Source of the DNA: Pseudomonas sp. LS1212
Lineage (GTDB): Bacteria; Pseudomonadota; Gammaproteobacteria; Pseudomonadales; Pseudomonadaceae
Assembly (NCBI RefSeq): GCF_024741815.1
Contig: NZ_CP102951.1
Coordinates: 5,594,001 to 5,658,000 of the forward strand
Direction: 5' to 3'
Length of the DNA stretch: 64,000 nucleotides
The notes beneath the pieces were generated by a model. The model saw only the letters and a program-made list of their open reading frames with translations, was not told where the DNA came from and did no database searches. Made by a program: the position numbers and the translations under genes. Positions within the stretch are counted from its first letter, which is position 1, and every line of letters begins with the position of its first letter. Of this stretch, positions 1 through 8,881 are shown in pieces.

Positions 1-98
1 CCGATAGTCATGATGACGGCGATGGACACCGCACCACCACTGATCCAGACGCCTGGGGCGCCGCTCTTGAACCAGCCTTTCAGGGAGTTCTGTTTCAC
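1..98 (-). CDS. pstA: Phosphate ABC transporter permease PstA (N-terminal fragment)
   Basis: Only the first 32 codons are in the window; the gene continues past the left edge. PstA is the second inner-membrane permease of the high-affinity phosphate importer PstSCAB. The start is a GTG at 98, preceded by AGGTAGAAG as ribosome-binding site and lying 15 bp after the pstC stop, so the two are co-transcribed. The fragment reads KQNSLKGWFKSGAPGVW and then enters a hydrophobic stretch, as expected for a cytoplasmic N-terminus followed by the first membrane segment. The assignment rests mainly on position downstream of pstS and pstC. Confidence 0.85.
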   Translation of the reverse strand, partial: MKQNSLKGWFKSGAPGVWISGGAVSIAVIMTI

Positions 99-113
99 AG
101 ACTTCTACCTTTC

Positions 114-2399
114 TTAAAGCGACGAGTATTTCTTGCGCAGACGCTGACGGATCAGTTCTGCGAGGGTGTTCATGACGAAGGTAAACAGCAGCAGAACCAG
201 CGCCGAGAGGAACAGCACGCGGTAGTGGCTGCCGCCGACTTCCGACTCAGGCATTTCCACCGCGACGTTGGCCGCCAGGGTCCGCAGGCCTTCGAACAGG
301 TTCATCTCCATGACCGGCGTGTTACCGGTGGCCATCAGCACAATCATGGTTTCACCCACGGCACGGCCCATGCCGATCATCAATGCCGAGAAGATCCCGG
401 GGCTTGCGGTGAGAAGCACCACCCGCGTCATGGTCTGCCAAGGCGTGGCGCCCAGCGCCAGCGAACCCAGGGTCAGGCCGCGCGGCACACTGAAGACGGC
501 GTCTTCGGCAATCGAGTAGATGTTCGGGATGACCGCGAAGCCCATGGCCAAGCCGACCACCAGGGCGTTGCGCTGGTCGTAGGTGATACCCAGGTCGTGG
601 GAGATCCACAGGCGCATGTCACCGCCGAAGAACCAGGTTTCCATGTACGGGCTCATGTACAGCGACAGCCAGCCCACGAACAGGATAACCGGGATCAGGA
701 TGGCGCTCTCCCAGCCGTCCGGTACCCGCAGGCGCAGCGACTCGGGCAGGCGGCTCCAGGCGAAACCGGCGACCAGGATGCCGATCGGCATCAGGATCAG
801 CAGGCTGAAGATGCCCGGCAAATGACCTTCGACATACGGCGCCAGGAACAGGCCGGCGAAGAAGCCGAGGATCACCGTCGGCATCGCCTCCATCAATTCG
901 ACCACCGGCTTGACCTTGCGGCGCATGCCCGGTGCCATGAAGTAGGCGGTGTAGATAGCGGCGGCGACCGCCAGCGGTGCGGCAAGCAGCATGGCGTAGA
1001 ACGCGGCTTTCAGCGTACCGAAGGTCAGCGGCGAAAGGCTCAGCTTGGGTTCGAAGTCAGTGTTGGCGGCAGTCGATTGCCAGACGTATTTCGGCTCGTC
1101 GTAGTTCTCGTACCAGACCTTGCTCCACAACGCACTCCAGGAAACCTCCGGGTGCGGGTTATCGAGCAGCAGCGGTTGGAGTTTGCCGCCAGCCTCGACG
1201 ATGATCCGGTTAGCCCGTGGCGACAGGCCGAAGAGGCCTGAACCTTCGACCACAGGCTCAACCAACAGCGTACGGTGGGCAGTACTGTGGAACACCCCCA
1301 GCTTGCCCGAGGCATCCAGTGCGACGAAGCCCTTGCGGCGCTCCTCAGCAGTGATCTCGACGATCGGCGTGGTTCCCAGCTGGAAGCTGCGGATCAGTTT
1401 CAGACGCTGCTCGCCATCCGGGTCGCGAGCCATGAACCATTGCGCCAGGCCACCCTGGGAATCACCAAAAATCAGCGAAATGCCACCGACCAATTGGCTA
1501 CTGGCGGTCACTTCGGCTTCGCCGTTTTCAAGCAGCTTGTAACGACCATTCAGGCTTTTTTCACGCAGGCTGAAAACGTCGGCCTGGGCGCGACCGTTCA
1601 CCACATACAGCCACTGCTGGCGTGGATCGATGAAGATCGCCTTGACCGGCTCGGTCATTTGCGGCAAGTCGATGCGGCTCTGCTCGCTGGTGACCTCGCC
1701 GGTCATCATGTTCTCTTCGCGGCTCAGCGAAAGCACGTGCAGGTGCGCACCGGTCGAGCCTGCGATAACCAGTGTCGAATCGGTAGCGTTGAGGCTCACG
1801 TGTTCAAGCGCACTGCCCTGCTCGTTCAGCGTGATCGGCGTTTCGCCATAAGGGTATTCAACAGCCGGCGAGATGGTCTTCTTGCCATCCGGGTAGGTGA
1901 CCTTATAAGTATGGCGGAACACCAGTGCCTGGCCGTTGGACAGACCGATGGCCACCAGCGGGCTGCCCGGCTGGTCTTCGGCAATGGACGACACGCTTGC
2001 ACCGGCCGGGATCGGCAGGCTGACACGGCTCAACTCGGCGCCATTCTCGATATTGAAAAACAGTGCCTGGCCCTTGTCGGAAACCCGCATGCCGACCTGG
2101 TTCTGCTCTTCGAGGGAGATCAACAAGGGCTTGCCGGCATCCTGCATCCAGGCCGGCGAAATAGCTTCCTCTGCCGTCAGGTCCGCGCCCTTGAACAGGG
2201 GCATGACTACATAGGCCAGGAAGAAGAAGATCAAGGTGATCGCGGCCAGGACGGCCAGGCCGCCCACCAGGACGTACCAGCGGGTCAGGCGATCCTTGAG
2301 CGCGCGTATACGGCGCTTGCGCTGCAGCTCAGGCGTATTGAAGTCAATTCGCTTGGGGGGAGAAGTCGAAGTCATTGTGGAGTTGGCCAGATCATTCAT
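114..2399 (-). CDS. pstC: Phosphate ABC transporter permease PstC, long form
   Basis: Inner-membrane permease of the PstSCAB phosphate importer, about 761 aa and much longer than the roughly 320-aa enterobacterial PstC. Residues ~45-75 form one membrane segment. A long soluble, probably periplasmic region (~75-460) follows, and the C-terminal ~300 residues hold the permease core with the EAA-type loop (PRGLTLGSLALGATPWQTM). The long form is familiar from pseudomonads. The start is uncertain: GTG 2405, ATG 2399 and ATG 2375 are in frame. ATG 2399 has AGGG 7 nt upstream, but a perfect Pho box lies only 22 bp upstream, so a PhoB-driven transcript would begin at about this codon. Confidence 0.93.
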   Translation of the reverse strand: MNDLANSTMTSTSPPKRIDFNTPELQRKRRIRALKDRLTRWYVLVGGLAVLAAITLIFFFLAYVVMPLFKGADLTAEEAISPAWMQDAGKPLLISLEEQNQVGMRVSDKGQALFFNIENGAELSRVSLPIPAGASVSSIAEDQPGSPLVAIGLSNGQALVFRHTYKVTYPDGKKTISPAVEYPYGETPITLNEQGSALEHVSLNATDSTLVIAGSTGAHLHVLSLSREENMMTGEVTSEQSRIDLPQMTEPVKAIFIDPRQQWLYVVNGRAQADVFSLREKSLNGRYKLLENGEAEVTASSQLVGGISLIFGDSQGGLAQWFMARDPDGEQRLKLIRSFQLGTTPIVEITAEERRKGFVALDASGKLGVFHSTAHRTLLVEPVVEGSGLFGLSPRANRIIVEAGGKLQPLLLDNPHPEVSWSALWSKVWYENYDEPKYVWQSTAANTDFEPKLSLSPLTFGTLKAAFYAMLLAAPLAVAAAIYTAYFMAPGMRRKVKPVVELMEAMPTVILGFFAGLFLAPYVEGHLPGIFSLLILMPIGILVAGFAWSRLPESLRLRVPDGWESAILIPVILFVGWLSLYMSPYMETWFFGGDMRLWISHDLGITYDQRNALVVGLAMGFAVIPNIYSIAEDAVFSVPRGLTLGSLALGATPWQTMTRVVLLTASPGIFSALMIGMGRAVGETMIVLMATGNTPVMEMNLFEGLRTLAANVAVEMPESEVGGSHYRVLFLSALVLLLFTFVMNTLAELIRQRLRKKYSSL

Positions 2400-2421
2400 G
2401 CGCACACCCTAGCGATCCTGT

Positions 2422-2450
2422 ATGACAGAAAGATGACAGTACAGTGACAT
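2422..2450 (-). promoter_or_regulatory. Pho box upstream of pstC (PhoB site)
   Basis: On the minus strand the sequence reads CTGTCAT-CTTT-CTGTCAT (2439-2422), an exact match to the PhoB consensus of two heptamers 11 bp apart. A third, weaker heptamer (ATGTCAC) lies a further 11 bp upstream. The orientation is toward pstC. This indicates direct PhoB activation of pstC-pstA apart from the pstS promoter. Confidence 0.85.
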
Positions 2451-2498
2451 AACAAATCCGCCGCCCGTACAAACCGGCAGCGGACAGAAAAATTGGGG

Positions 2499-2542
2499 CT
2501 GTAGGAGGGGCGGGCGGCGTTCCGCCCGGCCCGCTTCTACAG
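2499..2542. repeat. REP-like imperfect palindrome between pstS and pstC
   Basis: The two ends, CTGTAG and CTACAG, bracket an imperfect GC-rich inverted repeat (GGGCGG/CCGCCC core). This is the shape of Pseudomonas REP palindromes. It lies in the untranslated region after pstS, where such elements can stabilise or attenuate the transcript and lower pstC expression relative to pstS. Confidence 0.6.
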
Positions 2543-2567
2543 GAGTCCGGGGAATTCCCCCCGACTC
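2543..2567 (-). terminator. Stem-loop directly after pstS
   Basis: Inverted repeat GAGTC..GACTC enclosing GGGGAATTCCCC, starting 6 bp after the pstS stop codon. No U-tract follows on the pstS strand, so it is better read as a transcript-stabilising or partially terminating hairpin than as a strong intrinsic terminator. Confidence 0.4.
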
Positions 2568-2573
2568 AGGGTT

Positions 2574-3575
2574 TTACTTTTTTACGACTTCAGAGTCGCC
2601 TTCTTTCAGACCCAGGTCAGCCAGTGCCTTGGCGGCAACCTTGGCTGGCAGCGGGATGTAGCCGTCTTTCACAACCACTTCCTGACCCTGCTTGGACAGA
2701 ACCAGCTTCAGGAACTCGGCTTCCAGCGGGGCCAGAGGCTTGTTCGGGGCCTTGTTGACGTAGACGTAGAGGAAACGCGACAGCGGGTATTTGCCGCTCA
2801 GGGCGTTTTCTTCGGTGTCTTCGATGAACTCGGTGCTGCCTTTCTTGGCCAGGGGAACGGTTTTCACGCTGGCGGTCTTGTAGCCGATGCCCGAGTAACC
2901 GATACCGTTCAGTGAACTGCTGATCGATTGCACGACCGAAGCCGAACCTGGTTGTTCGTTGACGTTAGGCTTGAAATCGCCTTTGCACAGGGCTTCTTCC
3001 TTGAAGTAGCCATAGGTGCCGGAAACCGAATTGCGACCGAACAGTTGCACCGGCTTGTTGGCCAGGTCACCGGTCACGCCCAGGTCACCCCAGGTTTTTA
3101 CATCAGCTTTGGCGCCACACAGACGAGTCGAGGAGAAGATCGCATCGACTTGCTCCATGGTCAGGTGCTTGATCGGGTTGTCCTTGTGCACGAACACGGC
3201 CAGGGCATCCACGGCAACCGGGATGGCGGTCGGCTTGTAACCGTACTTCTGCTCGAAGGCAGCCAGTTCGGTGTCCTTCATCTTGCGGCTCATCGGGCCC
3301 AGGTTAGAGGTGCCTTCAGTCAGCGCAGGTGGCGCGGTGGCCGAACCTGCGGCCTGAATCTGGATGTTTACGTTCGGGTATTCTTTCTTGTAGGACTCGG
3401 CCCACAGAGTCATCAGGTTCGCCAGGGTGTCGGAACCAACGCTGGACAGGTTGCCCGATACACCAGTGGTCTTGGCGTAGCTCGGGATAGCAGGGTCAAC
3501 AGCGGCAACTGCGTTGGCAGTCGCAACGCCAGCAGCGACAAACGTCATTGCCGCCATCAAACGCTTCAGTTTCAT
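2574..3575 (-). CDS. pstS: Phosphate-binding protein PstS
   Basis: Periplasmic phosphate-binding component of the PstSCAB importer, 333 aa. Residues 1-~25 are a Sec signal peptide (cleavage near ANAVAA). The mature protein carries PstS phosphate-contact segments such as SVGSDTLANLM near the N-terminus, IQAAGSATAPPAL, and FGRNSVSGTYGYF in the middle. The start has an AGGAG box 6 nt upstream. A Pho box and a -10 lie further upstream. It is the first gene of the pst cluster and the gene expected to be most strongly induced under phosphate limitation. Confidence 0.96.
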   Translation of the reverse strand: MKLKRLMAAMTFVAAGVATANAVAAVDPAIPSYAKTTGVSGNLSSVGSDTLANLMTLWAESYKKEYPNVNIQIQAAGSATAPPALTEGTSNLGPMSRKMKDTELAAFEQKYGYKPTAIPVAVDALAVFVHKDNPIKHLTMEQVDAIFSSTRLCGAKADVKTWGDLGVTGDLANKPVQLFGRNSVSGTYGYFKEEALCKGDFKPNVNEQPGSASVVQSISSSLNGIGYSGIGYKTASVKTVPLAKKGSTEFIEDTEENALSGKYPLSRFLYVYVNKAPNKPLAPLEAEFLKLVLSKQGQEVVVKDGYIPLPAKVAAKALADLGLKEGDSEVVKK

Positions 3576-3616
3576 GCCTTACTCCTAGCAGATAGGTGTT
3601 AGTTGGATCGGGCCCA

Positions 3617-3661
3617 AGTATCTGCAGGCCGCATGACCACTCTATGAAAGGAATGTGACAA
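3617..3661 (-). promoter_or_regulatory. PhoB-dependent promoter of pstS
   Basis: Read on the minus strand, three heptamers are spaced at exactly 11 bp: TTGTCAC, CTTTCAT and TGGTCAT (3661-3633). A -10 candidate GATACT lies at 3622-3617, 10 bp after the last heptamer, the spacing typical of Pho promoters where the box replaces the -35. The predicted start of transcription near 3610 leaves a ~35-nt leader with the AGGAG site. Confidence 0.75.
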
Positions 3662-3736
3662 TTAGATGAATGGCCATCACCGTACGTCGATGATGGCCTT
3701 CAGGCTCTGGCAGGAAGTGTCCAGCTAACAGCGGTA

Positions 3737-5026
3737 TCAGCGCTTTTTTGCCAACAGATAAAGGCCAACCAGCAGCCCAATGCTACAGATACCGGCCACA
3801 TAATAGGCCGGCCCCATCGGGCTGTATTTGAGCAGCAGCGTCACCATCATGGGCGTCAGACCACCGAAGATGGCGTACGCCAGGTTGTAGGAAAACGAGA
3901 TCCCCGAAAAACGCACGACCGGTGGAAAGGCCCGAACCATCACGTACGGCACTGCGCCGACGATGCCGACGAACAGACCGGTCAGGGTGTACATCGGGAA
4001 CAGCCAGTCCGGATGCGCCTGCAGGTTGTGGTAGAACACCCAGGAACTGAGCAGCAGGAACAGGCTGCCGGTGACGAACACCCGACCCGCACCAAAGCGA
4101 TCGGCCAGGATCCCGGCGCCCACGCAACCCAGCGTGAGAAAGACGATGGCCAGGCTATTGGCCTGCAAGGCCACGGTCGGGGGGAAGCCATACACGGTTT
4201 GCAGAACGGTCGGTGTCATCAGGATGACTACGATGATCCCGGCCGACAGCAGCCAGGTCAGCAGCATCGACAGCACGATCGCGCCACGATGATCGCGCAG
4301 CACTGCACGCAACGGGATCTCTTCGGCCAGCGCCTTGCGCTGCTGCAGCTCGGCGAACACCGGCGTTTCATGCAGCCAGCGACGCAGGTAAACCGCCAGC
4401 AAACCGAAAACGCCACCCAGCAGGAAAGGAATACGCCAGGCGTAGTCCGCCACTTCTGTGGGGTTGTAGAGGCTGTTGATCAGGGTTGCGACCAACGAGC
4501 CCAACAGGATGCCGGCGGTCAACCCAGCCGTGAGGGTACCGCAGGCATAGCCGGTATGGCGTGCCGGCACGTGCTCGGAGACGAATACCCAGGCGCCCGG
4601 CACTTCGCCGCCGATAGCCGCACCCTGGATCACCCGCATCAGTAACAGCAGGATCGGGGCCCACAAGCCGATCTGTGCATATGTCGGCAGCAAACCCATG
4701 ATCAGGGTTGGCACGGCCATCATGAAGATGCTCAGGGTGAACATCTTCTTGCGTCCCAGCAAGTCGCCAAAGTGAGCCATGACGATGCCACCCAGCGGCC
4801 GCGCCAGATAGCCGGCCGCGAAGATGCCGAAGGTCTGCATCAGACGCAGCCACTCCGGCATGTCCACAGGGAAAAACAGCTTGCCGACCACGGTGGCGAA
4901 GAATACGAAGATAATGAAATCGTAGAATTCCAGCGCTCCGCCGAGGGCAGAAAGCGACAGCGTCTTGTAATCGCTGCGGGTCAACGGGCGCGATGGCTGC
5001 GCAATACTCGAGGGCACAGAGGTCAT
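3737..5026 (-). CDS. MFS transporter, MHS (metabolite:H+ symporter) family
   Basis: Inner-membrane proton symporter of 429 aa with about 12 hydrophobic segments. The N-terminal half has GGALEFYDFIIFVFFATVVG, characteristic of the ProP/ShiA/KgtP-type MHS family, then the MFS signature loop GDLLGRKKMF between segments 2 and 3. Family members carry organic acids or compatible solutes; the substrate here is not evident. It is transcribed on its own, leftward toward pstS, with no clear terminator seen between them. The ribosome-binding site is weak. Confidence 0.85.
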   Translation of the reverse strand: MTSVPSSIAQPSRPLTRSDYKTLSLSALGGALEFYDFIIFVFFATVVGKLFFPVDMPEWLRLMQTFGIFAAGYLARPLGGIVMAHFGDLLGRKKMFTLSIFMMAVPTLIMGLLPTYAQIGLWAPILLLLMRVIQGAAIGGEVPGAWVFVSEHVPARHTGYACGTLTAGLTAGILLGSLVATLINSLYNPTEVADYAWRIPFLLGGVFGLLAVYLRRWLHETPVFAELQQRKALAEEIPLRAVLRDHRGAIVLSMLLTWLLSAGIIVVILMTPTVLQTVYGFPPTVALQANSLAIVFLTLGCVGAGILADRFGAGRVFVTGSLFLLLSSWVFYHNLQAHPDWLFPMYTLTGLFVGIVGAVPYVMVRAFPPVVRFSGISFSYNLAYAIFGGLTPMMVTLLLKYSPMGPAYYVAGICSIGLLVGLYLLAKKR

Positions 5027-5405
5027 GGAAAGGCATCTCTTATAGGCAATTCAAGCCCGAACAGCGCTGGTCCGGGCCCGGCAGGAGCTCGCACGATAGC
5101 AAATTGATTGAAAAAGGACATATATAGAAGCATTAGCCGGTCATAATAGAACTGAACGGTCGTCGCTAAGCGCATGGCTCGATATACTGGGCCAACTTAG
5201 GACATTTGCTGTAGAAATAGGTTGTCGCCCCACAAGGGGGGTTGTGCGAAAACGCCGCTAATCACATATAGCCGATTTCGCAGAGTTTCCCTTGGAGCGC
5301 CTTGCAAGCGAAAGCAGCGTATCATGTTCGTGCTGAATCGTTTTTTGAGGTGTCTATAAAACCGCGCCAACCAACGAAGAGTCATGGGTCAGAGGCACCC
5401 CAGGC
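5027..5405. other. Intergenic region between divergent MFS and thioesterase genes
   Basis: 379 bp without a convincing reading frame. It must hold the promoters of the MFS gene (leftward) and of the thioesterase (rightward). An AT-rich stretch with a TATAAA hexamer at 5355-5360 is a possible -10 for the thioesterase, but no good -35 is seen. Nothing else was recognised. Confidence 0.4.
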
Positions 5406-5807
5406 ATGATTGAACTCGAACAAGAAGATCCTATTCCACAAGGCGACCTGGCCTTGCAGATTACGGCGTTACCCCGTGAAACCAACGGTTTCGGCGACAT
5501 CTTTGGCGGCTGGCTGGTCGCGCAGATGGACCTTGCCGGTACTGCCATGGCCAGCCGGGTCGCAGGTGGGCGTGTCGCCACCGTTGCCATCGACCGCATG
5601 GCTTTCCTGGTTCCGGTGGCCGTCGGCGCACAGCTTTCCTTCTATACTCAGACTCTGGAAATCGGCCGCAGCTCGATCCAGATGATGGTCGAGGTCTGGA
5701 GCGATGATCCTTTGTCCAGCGAATGGCGCAAGGTCACCGAAGCGGTTTTCGTGTTTGTCGCCATCGACGGCAGCGGCCGTACCCGCTCGGTTCCGCCTCG
5801 TCGCTGA
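5406..5807 (+). CDS. Acyl-CoA thioesterase, YciA-like hotdog protein
   Basis: Cytoplasmic acyl-CoA hydrolase of 133 aa with a single hotdog fold. Residues ~27-45 (NGFGDIFGGWLVAQMDLAG) match the hotdog central helix of the YciA/acyl-CoA thioester hydrolase family, including the acidic residue of GD and the MDLAG Asp. It probably hydrolyses a range of acyl-CoAs and works as a hexamer in the family. A second hotdog thioesterase lies at 61023-61508. The ribosome-binding site is poor (AGAGG about 10 nt upstream), and the start is chosen on family length. Confidence 0.88.
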   Translation: MIELEQEDPIPQGDLALQITALPRETNGFGDIFGGWLVAQMDLAGTAMASRVAGGRVATVAIDRMAFLVPVAVGAQLSFYTQTLEIGRSSIQMMVEVWSDDPLSSEWRKVTEAVFVFVAIDGSGRTRSVPPRR

Positions 5808-5879
5808 GCGGCTTGCCCGGTAAACTCGGCGACCATCGCATGGTCAAAATCCATAATGGTCCTTGAACGAGATACCCGC

Positions 5880-6785
5880 ATGTCCACGCCCAAAGTCGAG
5901 TTGGTCAAACTGAATGAACTGAACTGCTGGCGCATCAGCGATGGTCGCGCCCAGCTGGTCGTGGCCCAGCAAGGCGCACAAGTTCTCAGTTATCAGCGCG
6001 ACGACAACGAACATCCACTGATCTGGCCAAACGACCAGGCGCTGTTCAACCAGGGTAAATCCGTGCGCGCCGGCGTCCCGGTGTGCTGGCCCTGGTTCGG
6101 CAACCTGGCGCGCAATCCGCAGTCGGTTCAAGGCATGCGGCGCCCCGGTACCGAGCCCGCCCCGGCTCATGGCCTGGTTCGCGGACGCGACTGGCAGCTG
6201 ATGGAAATAGACAGTTCAGGCGACGAAATTCGTGTGGACTTCAGCCTGCCGGAAGCCCAGGGCGACTTACCTGGCTGGCCACATAACGTCGAACTGAGAT
6301 TGAGCATCGCACTCGGCGAGCATCTGAAAATCAGCCTGACCAGCCTCAATCTCGGCAGCGAAACCGTGACCATCAGCCAGGCATTGCACAGCTATTTCGC
6401 GGTCAGCGATGTACGCCAGGTGAGTGTCGAAGGCGTGGCCGGGTTGCGCTATGTCGAAACCCTGGAGGACTGGCAGGAACGCACCCAGCAGGGCGATCTG
6501 CGATTTACCGGCGAGACCGACCGCATCTACCTGCAGACACCGGCCCAACTGAGTATCGTCGACCCGGCCTGGCAACGCCGGATTACCCTGACCAGCAGCG
6601 GCTCGAACAGCGCGGTGATCTGGAACCCGTGGGCAGAGCGTGCAGCGCAGTTCAGCGACATGGCTGACGATGGCTGGAAGGACATGCTCTGTATCGAGAC
6701 GGCCAATGTGCTGGATGACATCGTCGAACTGAAGCCGGGTGCCAATCATACCCTGGGCCTGAGCCTTTCGAGCTCACCTCTTTAG
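5880..6785 (+). CDS. D-hexose-6-phosphate mutarotase (YeaD-like)
   Basis: Aldose-1-epimerase-fold enzyme of about 301 aa that interconverts the alpha and beta anomers of hexose 6-phosphates. Visible family features are VPVCWPWFG near residue 70, PAHGLVRGRDW near residue 100 (the His expected in the active site), and the C-terminal VIWNPWAE and MLCIETANV segments, the latter with the probable catalytic Glu. The ATG at 5880 is preferred over an upstream in-frame ATG at 5856 because similarity begins at STPKVELV; neither has a strong ribosome-binding site. Confidence 0.88.
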   Translation: MSTPKVELVKLNELNCWRISDGRAQLVVAQQGAQVLSYQRDDNEHPLIWPNDQALFNQGKSVRAGVPVCWPWFGNLARNPQSVQGMRRPGTEPAPAHGLVRGRDWQLMEIDSSGDEIRVDFSLPEAQGDLPGWPHNVELRLSIALGEHLKISLTSLNLGSETVTISQALHSYFAVSDVRQVSVEGVAGLRYVETLEDWQERTQQGDLRFTGETDRIYLQTPAQLSIVDPAWQRRITLTSSGSNSAVIWNPWAERAAQFSDMADDGWKDMLCIETANVLDDIVELKPGANHTLGLSLSSSPL

Positions 6786-6807
6786 GCCTCCGGCCATCGC
6801 TGGCAAC

Positions 6808-7341
6808 CTACAAATCCGCGTCATTGACGATGCGGACTGTGCTGGCATCCATCGCATAGGCCGCATCGGCCAGGTCATTACTGACCTTTTCAACCTTCAA
6901 GTTGCCCATCACCCAAAGCGGCGTATAGATATCGTCCAGTTTCAACCCATGGGGATAGCGCACCAGCACCAGTTGATTGGGCGGCGGTGGCGGCACGTGG
7001 ATGCACGCACCCGGATAGGGAACCAGGAAAAACAACGTGCTGTGCCCCTTGGCATCGGCTTCCAGCGGAACGGGGTAGCCACCCAGGCGAATATCCTTGC
7101 CATTCATGCCCGGCACGGTCTTGTTCGAATACATCACCGCAGGCAGGCCTTTACTCTGCTTCAGCCCCCCCTTGCCCGTGAAGGTACCATCGGCCTCGGG
7201 TGAGTTGTGATCGATTTCCGGCATCAGTTCGAGGGCTTTCTGGTCCGACTTTGGCATCAAGTCCAGCCAATCGGTTTCCGGCAGTTCGGCATTGGCCAGA
7301 CTGCTGCACAACATCAGCGTTATCAGGAAGAAGCGGCGCAT
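6808..7341 (-). CDS. Exported DUF3299 family protein
   Basis: A protein of about 177 aa with an N-terminal signal peptide (hydrophobic FFLITLMLCSSLANA, cleavage after ANA). The rest is a DUF3299 domain, recognisable by FFLVPYPGACIHVPPPPPNQ, a Cys/His/poly-Pro motif of that family. Function is unknown; DUF3299 proteins are often found with lipoproteins or metal-handling genes. An in-frame ATG at 7356 exists, but the ATG at 7341 places the signal peptide immediately at the N-terminus. It converges with the mutarotase gene, with 22 bp between the stops. Confidence 0.8.
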   Translation of the reverse strand: MRRFFLITLMLCSSLANAELPETDWLDLMPKSDQKALELMPEIDHNSPEADGTFTGKGGLKQSKGLPAVMYSNKTVPGMNGKDIRLGGYPVPLEADAKGHSTLFFLVPYPGACIHVPPPPPNQLVLVRYPHGLKLDDIYTPLWVMGNLKVEKVSNDLADAAYAMDASTVRIVNDADL

Positions 7342-7430
7342 GACAATGCTCGACAATAATTAAGGCGTGGATTTCGCCGGGCATTCTAGCCCTCTCCGCG
7401 CGCGCAGCAGAGAGGGCTCTAGACTGTTCG

Positions 7431-7676
7431 TCAGTTTTTTCTGACCAGTCCGTAGATCACCAGCAAGACCACGGCACCGACGAGTGCTCCGATGAAACCC
7501 GCACCCTCCCCGGCCTGATAGATGCCCAGCGCCTGACCACCGTAGGTCGCTGCCAGCGAACCGCCGATGCCCAGCAATATGGTCATGATCCAACCCATGG
7601 GATCATCGCCAGGCTTCAGGAAGCGAGCCAACAAACCAACGATCAGGCCGATGAAGATGGTGCCGATAATGCCCAT
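7431..7676 (-). CDS. GlsB/YeaQ/YmgE family small membrane protein
   Basis: An 81-aa integral membrane protein of the transglycosylase-associated (GlsB/YeaQ/YmgE) family. It has three hydrophobic glycine-rich segments (GIIGTIFIGLIVGLLARFL, MTILLGIGGSLAATYGG, FIGALVGAVVLLVIYGLV) and the family loop KPGDDPMGW. Members are stress-induced inner-membrane proteins of unclear function. The start at 7676 is set by GAGGG 6 nt upstream; the longer frame to 7709 has no such site. Confidence 0.88.
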   Translation of the reverse strand: MGIIGTIFIGLIVGLLARFLKPGDDPMGWIMTILLGIGGSLAATYGGQALGIYQAGEGAGFIGALVGAVVLLVIYGLVRKN

Positions 7677-7788
7677 GAGATTCCCTCTGATTGAGTAGCC
7701 CTGCGCCAAAGCCTAGTCATTGCTTTGGCATCCCGCCATCAGAGAGCCTCGCCGGCGCATTGGTTCATCACGCCGGAACGAGGGAAGG

Positions 7789-8871
7789 TCAGGCCTGGAT
7801 CAGGGCTTCAACCTGCTTGATCTGTTGTTGCAAAGTCGCCATGTCGGCGCAGCGCAAGGTGGCATGGCCCACTTTACGATCGACCTTGAATGCCTTGCCG
7901 TAATGATGCACATGGCAATCGTCGATCGTGATGACCTTGGCCAGCGGCGGGACTTCGCCGATGAAATTGAGCATTGCGCTCTCCCCCACCTTGGCGGTCG
8001 AACCCAACGGCAGACCGGCTACTGCACGCAGATGGTTCTCGAACTGGCTGCACTCGGCACCTTCGATGGTCCAGTGCCCGGAGTTGTGCACGCGTGGCGC
8101 GATCTCGTTGGCCTTCAGGCCACCATCGACTTCGAAGAATTCGAATGCCAGCACGCCGACATAGTCGAGTTGCTTGAGCACCCGGCCGGCATAGTCTTCG
8201 GCCAGGGCTTGCAGCGGATGCTCGCTGCTGGCCACGGACAGGCGCAGGATGCCGCTCTCGTGGGTGTTGTGCACCAACGGATAGAAACGGGTTTCGCCAT
8301 CACGGGCACGCACCGCGATCAGCGAGACTTCGCCAGTGAACGGCACGAAGCCTTCCAGCAGGCAGGCAACGCTACCCAGTTCGGCGAAGGTACCGACAAC
8401 ATCGGCAGCCGTGCGCAGCACTTTCTGGCCTTTGCCGTCATAACCCAGGGTGCGGGTTTTCAGGACCGCTGGCAGACCGATACTGGCCACTGCAGCTTCC
8501 AGGTCGGCTTGCGACTGGATGTCGGCGAAGGCCGGGGTTGGAATACCCAGGTCCTTGAACATGCTCTTCTCGAACCAGCGGTCGCGGGCAATACGCAGCG
8601 CTTCGGCGCTTGGGTAGACCGGCACGAACTGGGACAGGAAGGCTACGGTCTCGGCCGGCACGCTTTCGAACTCGAAAGTGACCAGATCGACTTCGTCGGC
8701 CAGTTGCCGCAGATGATCCTGATCACCGTAATCGGCGCGCAGGTGCTCGCCCAGCGTCGCGGCACAGGCGTCCGGCGCAGGGTCGAGAAAAGCGAAGTTC
8801 ATCCCTAGCGGAGTACCCGCCAGAGCCAACATGCGACCCAATTGGCCGCCACCGATTACACCGATCTTCAT
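7789..8871 (-). CDS. purK: N5-carboxyaminoimidazole ribonucleotide synthase PurK
   Basis: ATP-grasp enzyme of 360 aa in purine biosynthesis. It joins bicarbonate to aminoimidazole ribonucleotide to give N5-CAIR, the substrate of PurE. The N-terminus IGVIGGGQLGRMLALAG is the PurK dinucleotide-like fold, LKTRTLGYDGKGQ is the ATP-binding loop, and EIAPRVHNSGHWTIEGA is the conserved catalytic/metal segment. It lies 10 bp after purE, has a GAGG site 8 nt upstream of its ATG, and is the second gene of the purEK operon. Confidence 0.97.
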   Translation of the reverse strand: MKIGVIGGGQLGRMLALAGTPLGMNFAFLDPAPDACAATLGEHLRADYGDQDHLRQLADEVDLVTFEFESVPAETVAFLSQFVPVYPSAEALRIARDRWFEKSMFKDLGIPTPAFADIQSQADLEAAVASIGLPAVLKTRTLGYDGKGQKVLRTAADVVGTFAELGSVACLLEGFVPFTGEVSLIAVRARDGETRFYPLVHNTHESGILRLSVASSEHPLQALAEDYAGRVLKQLDYVGVLAFEFFEVDGGLKANEIAPRVHNSGHWTIEGAECSQFENHLRAVAGLPLGSTAKVGESAMLNFIGEVPPLAKVITIDDCHVHHYGKAFKVDRKVGHATLRCADMATLQQQIKQVEALIQA

Positions 8872-8881
8872 GCTTGAAACC

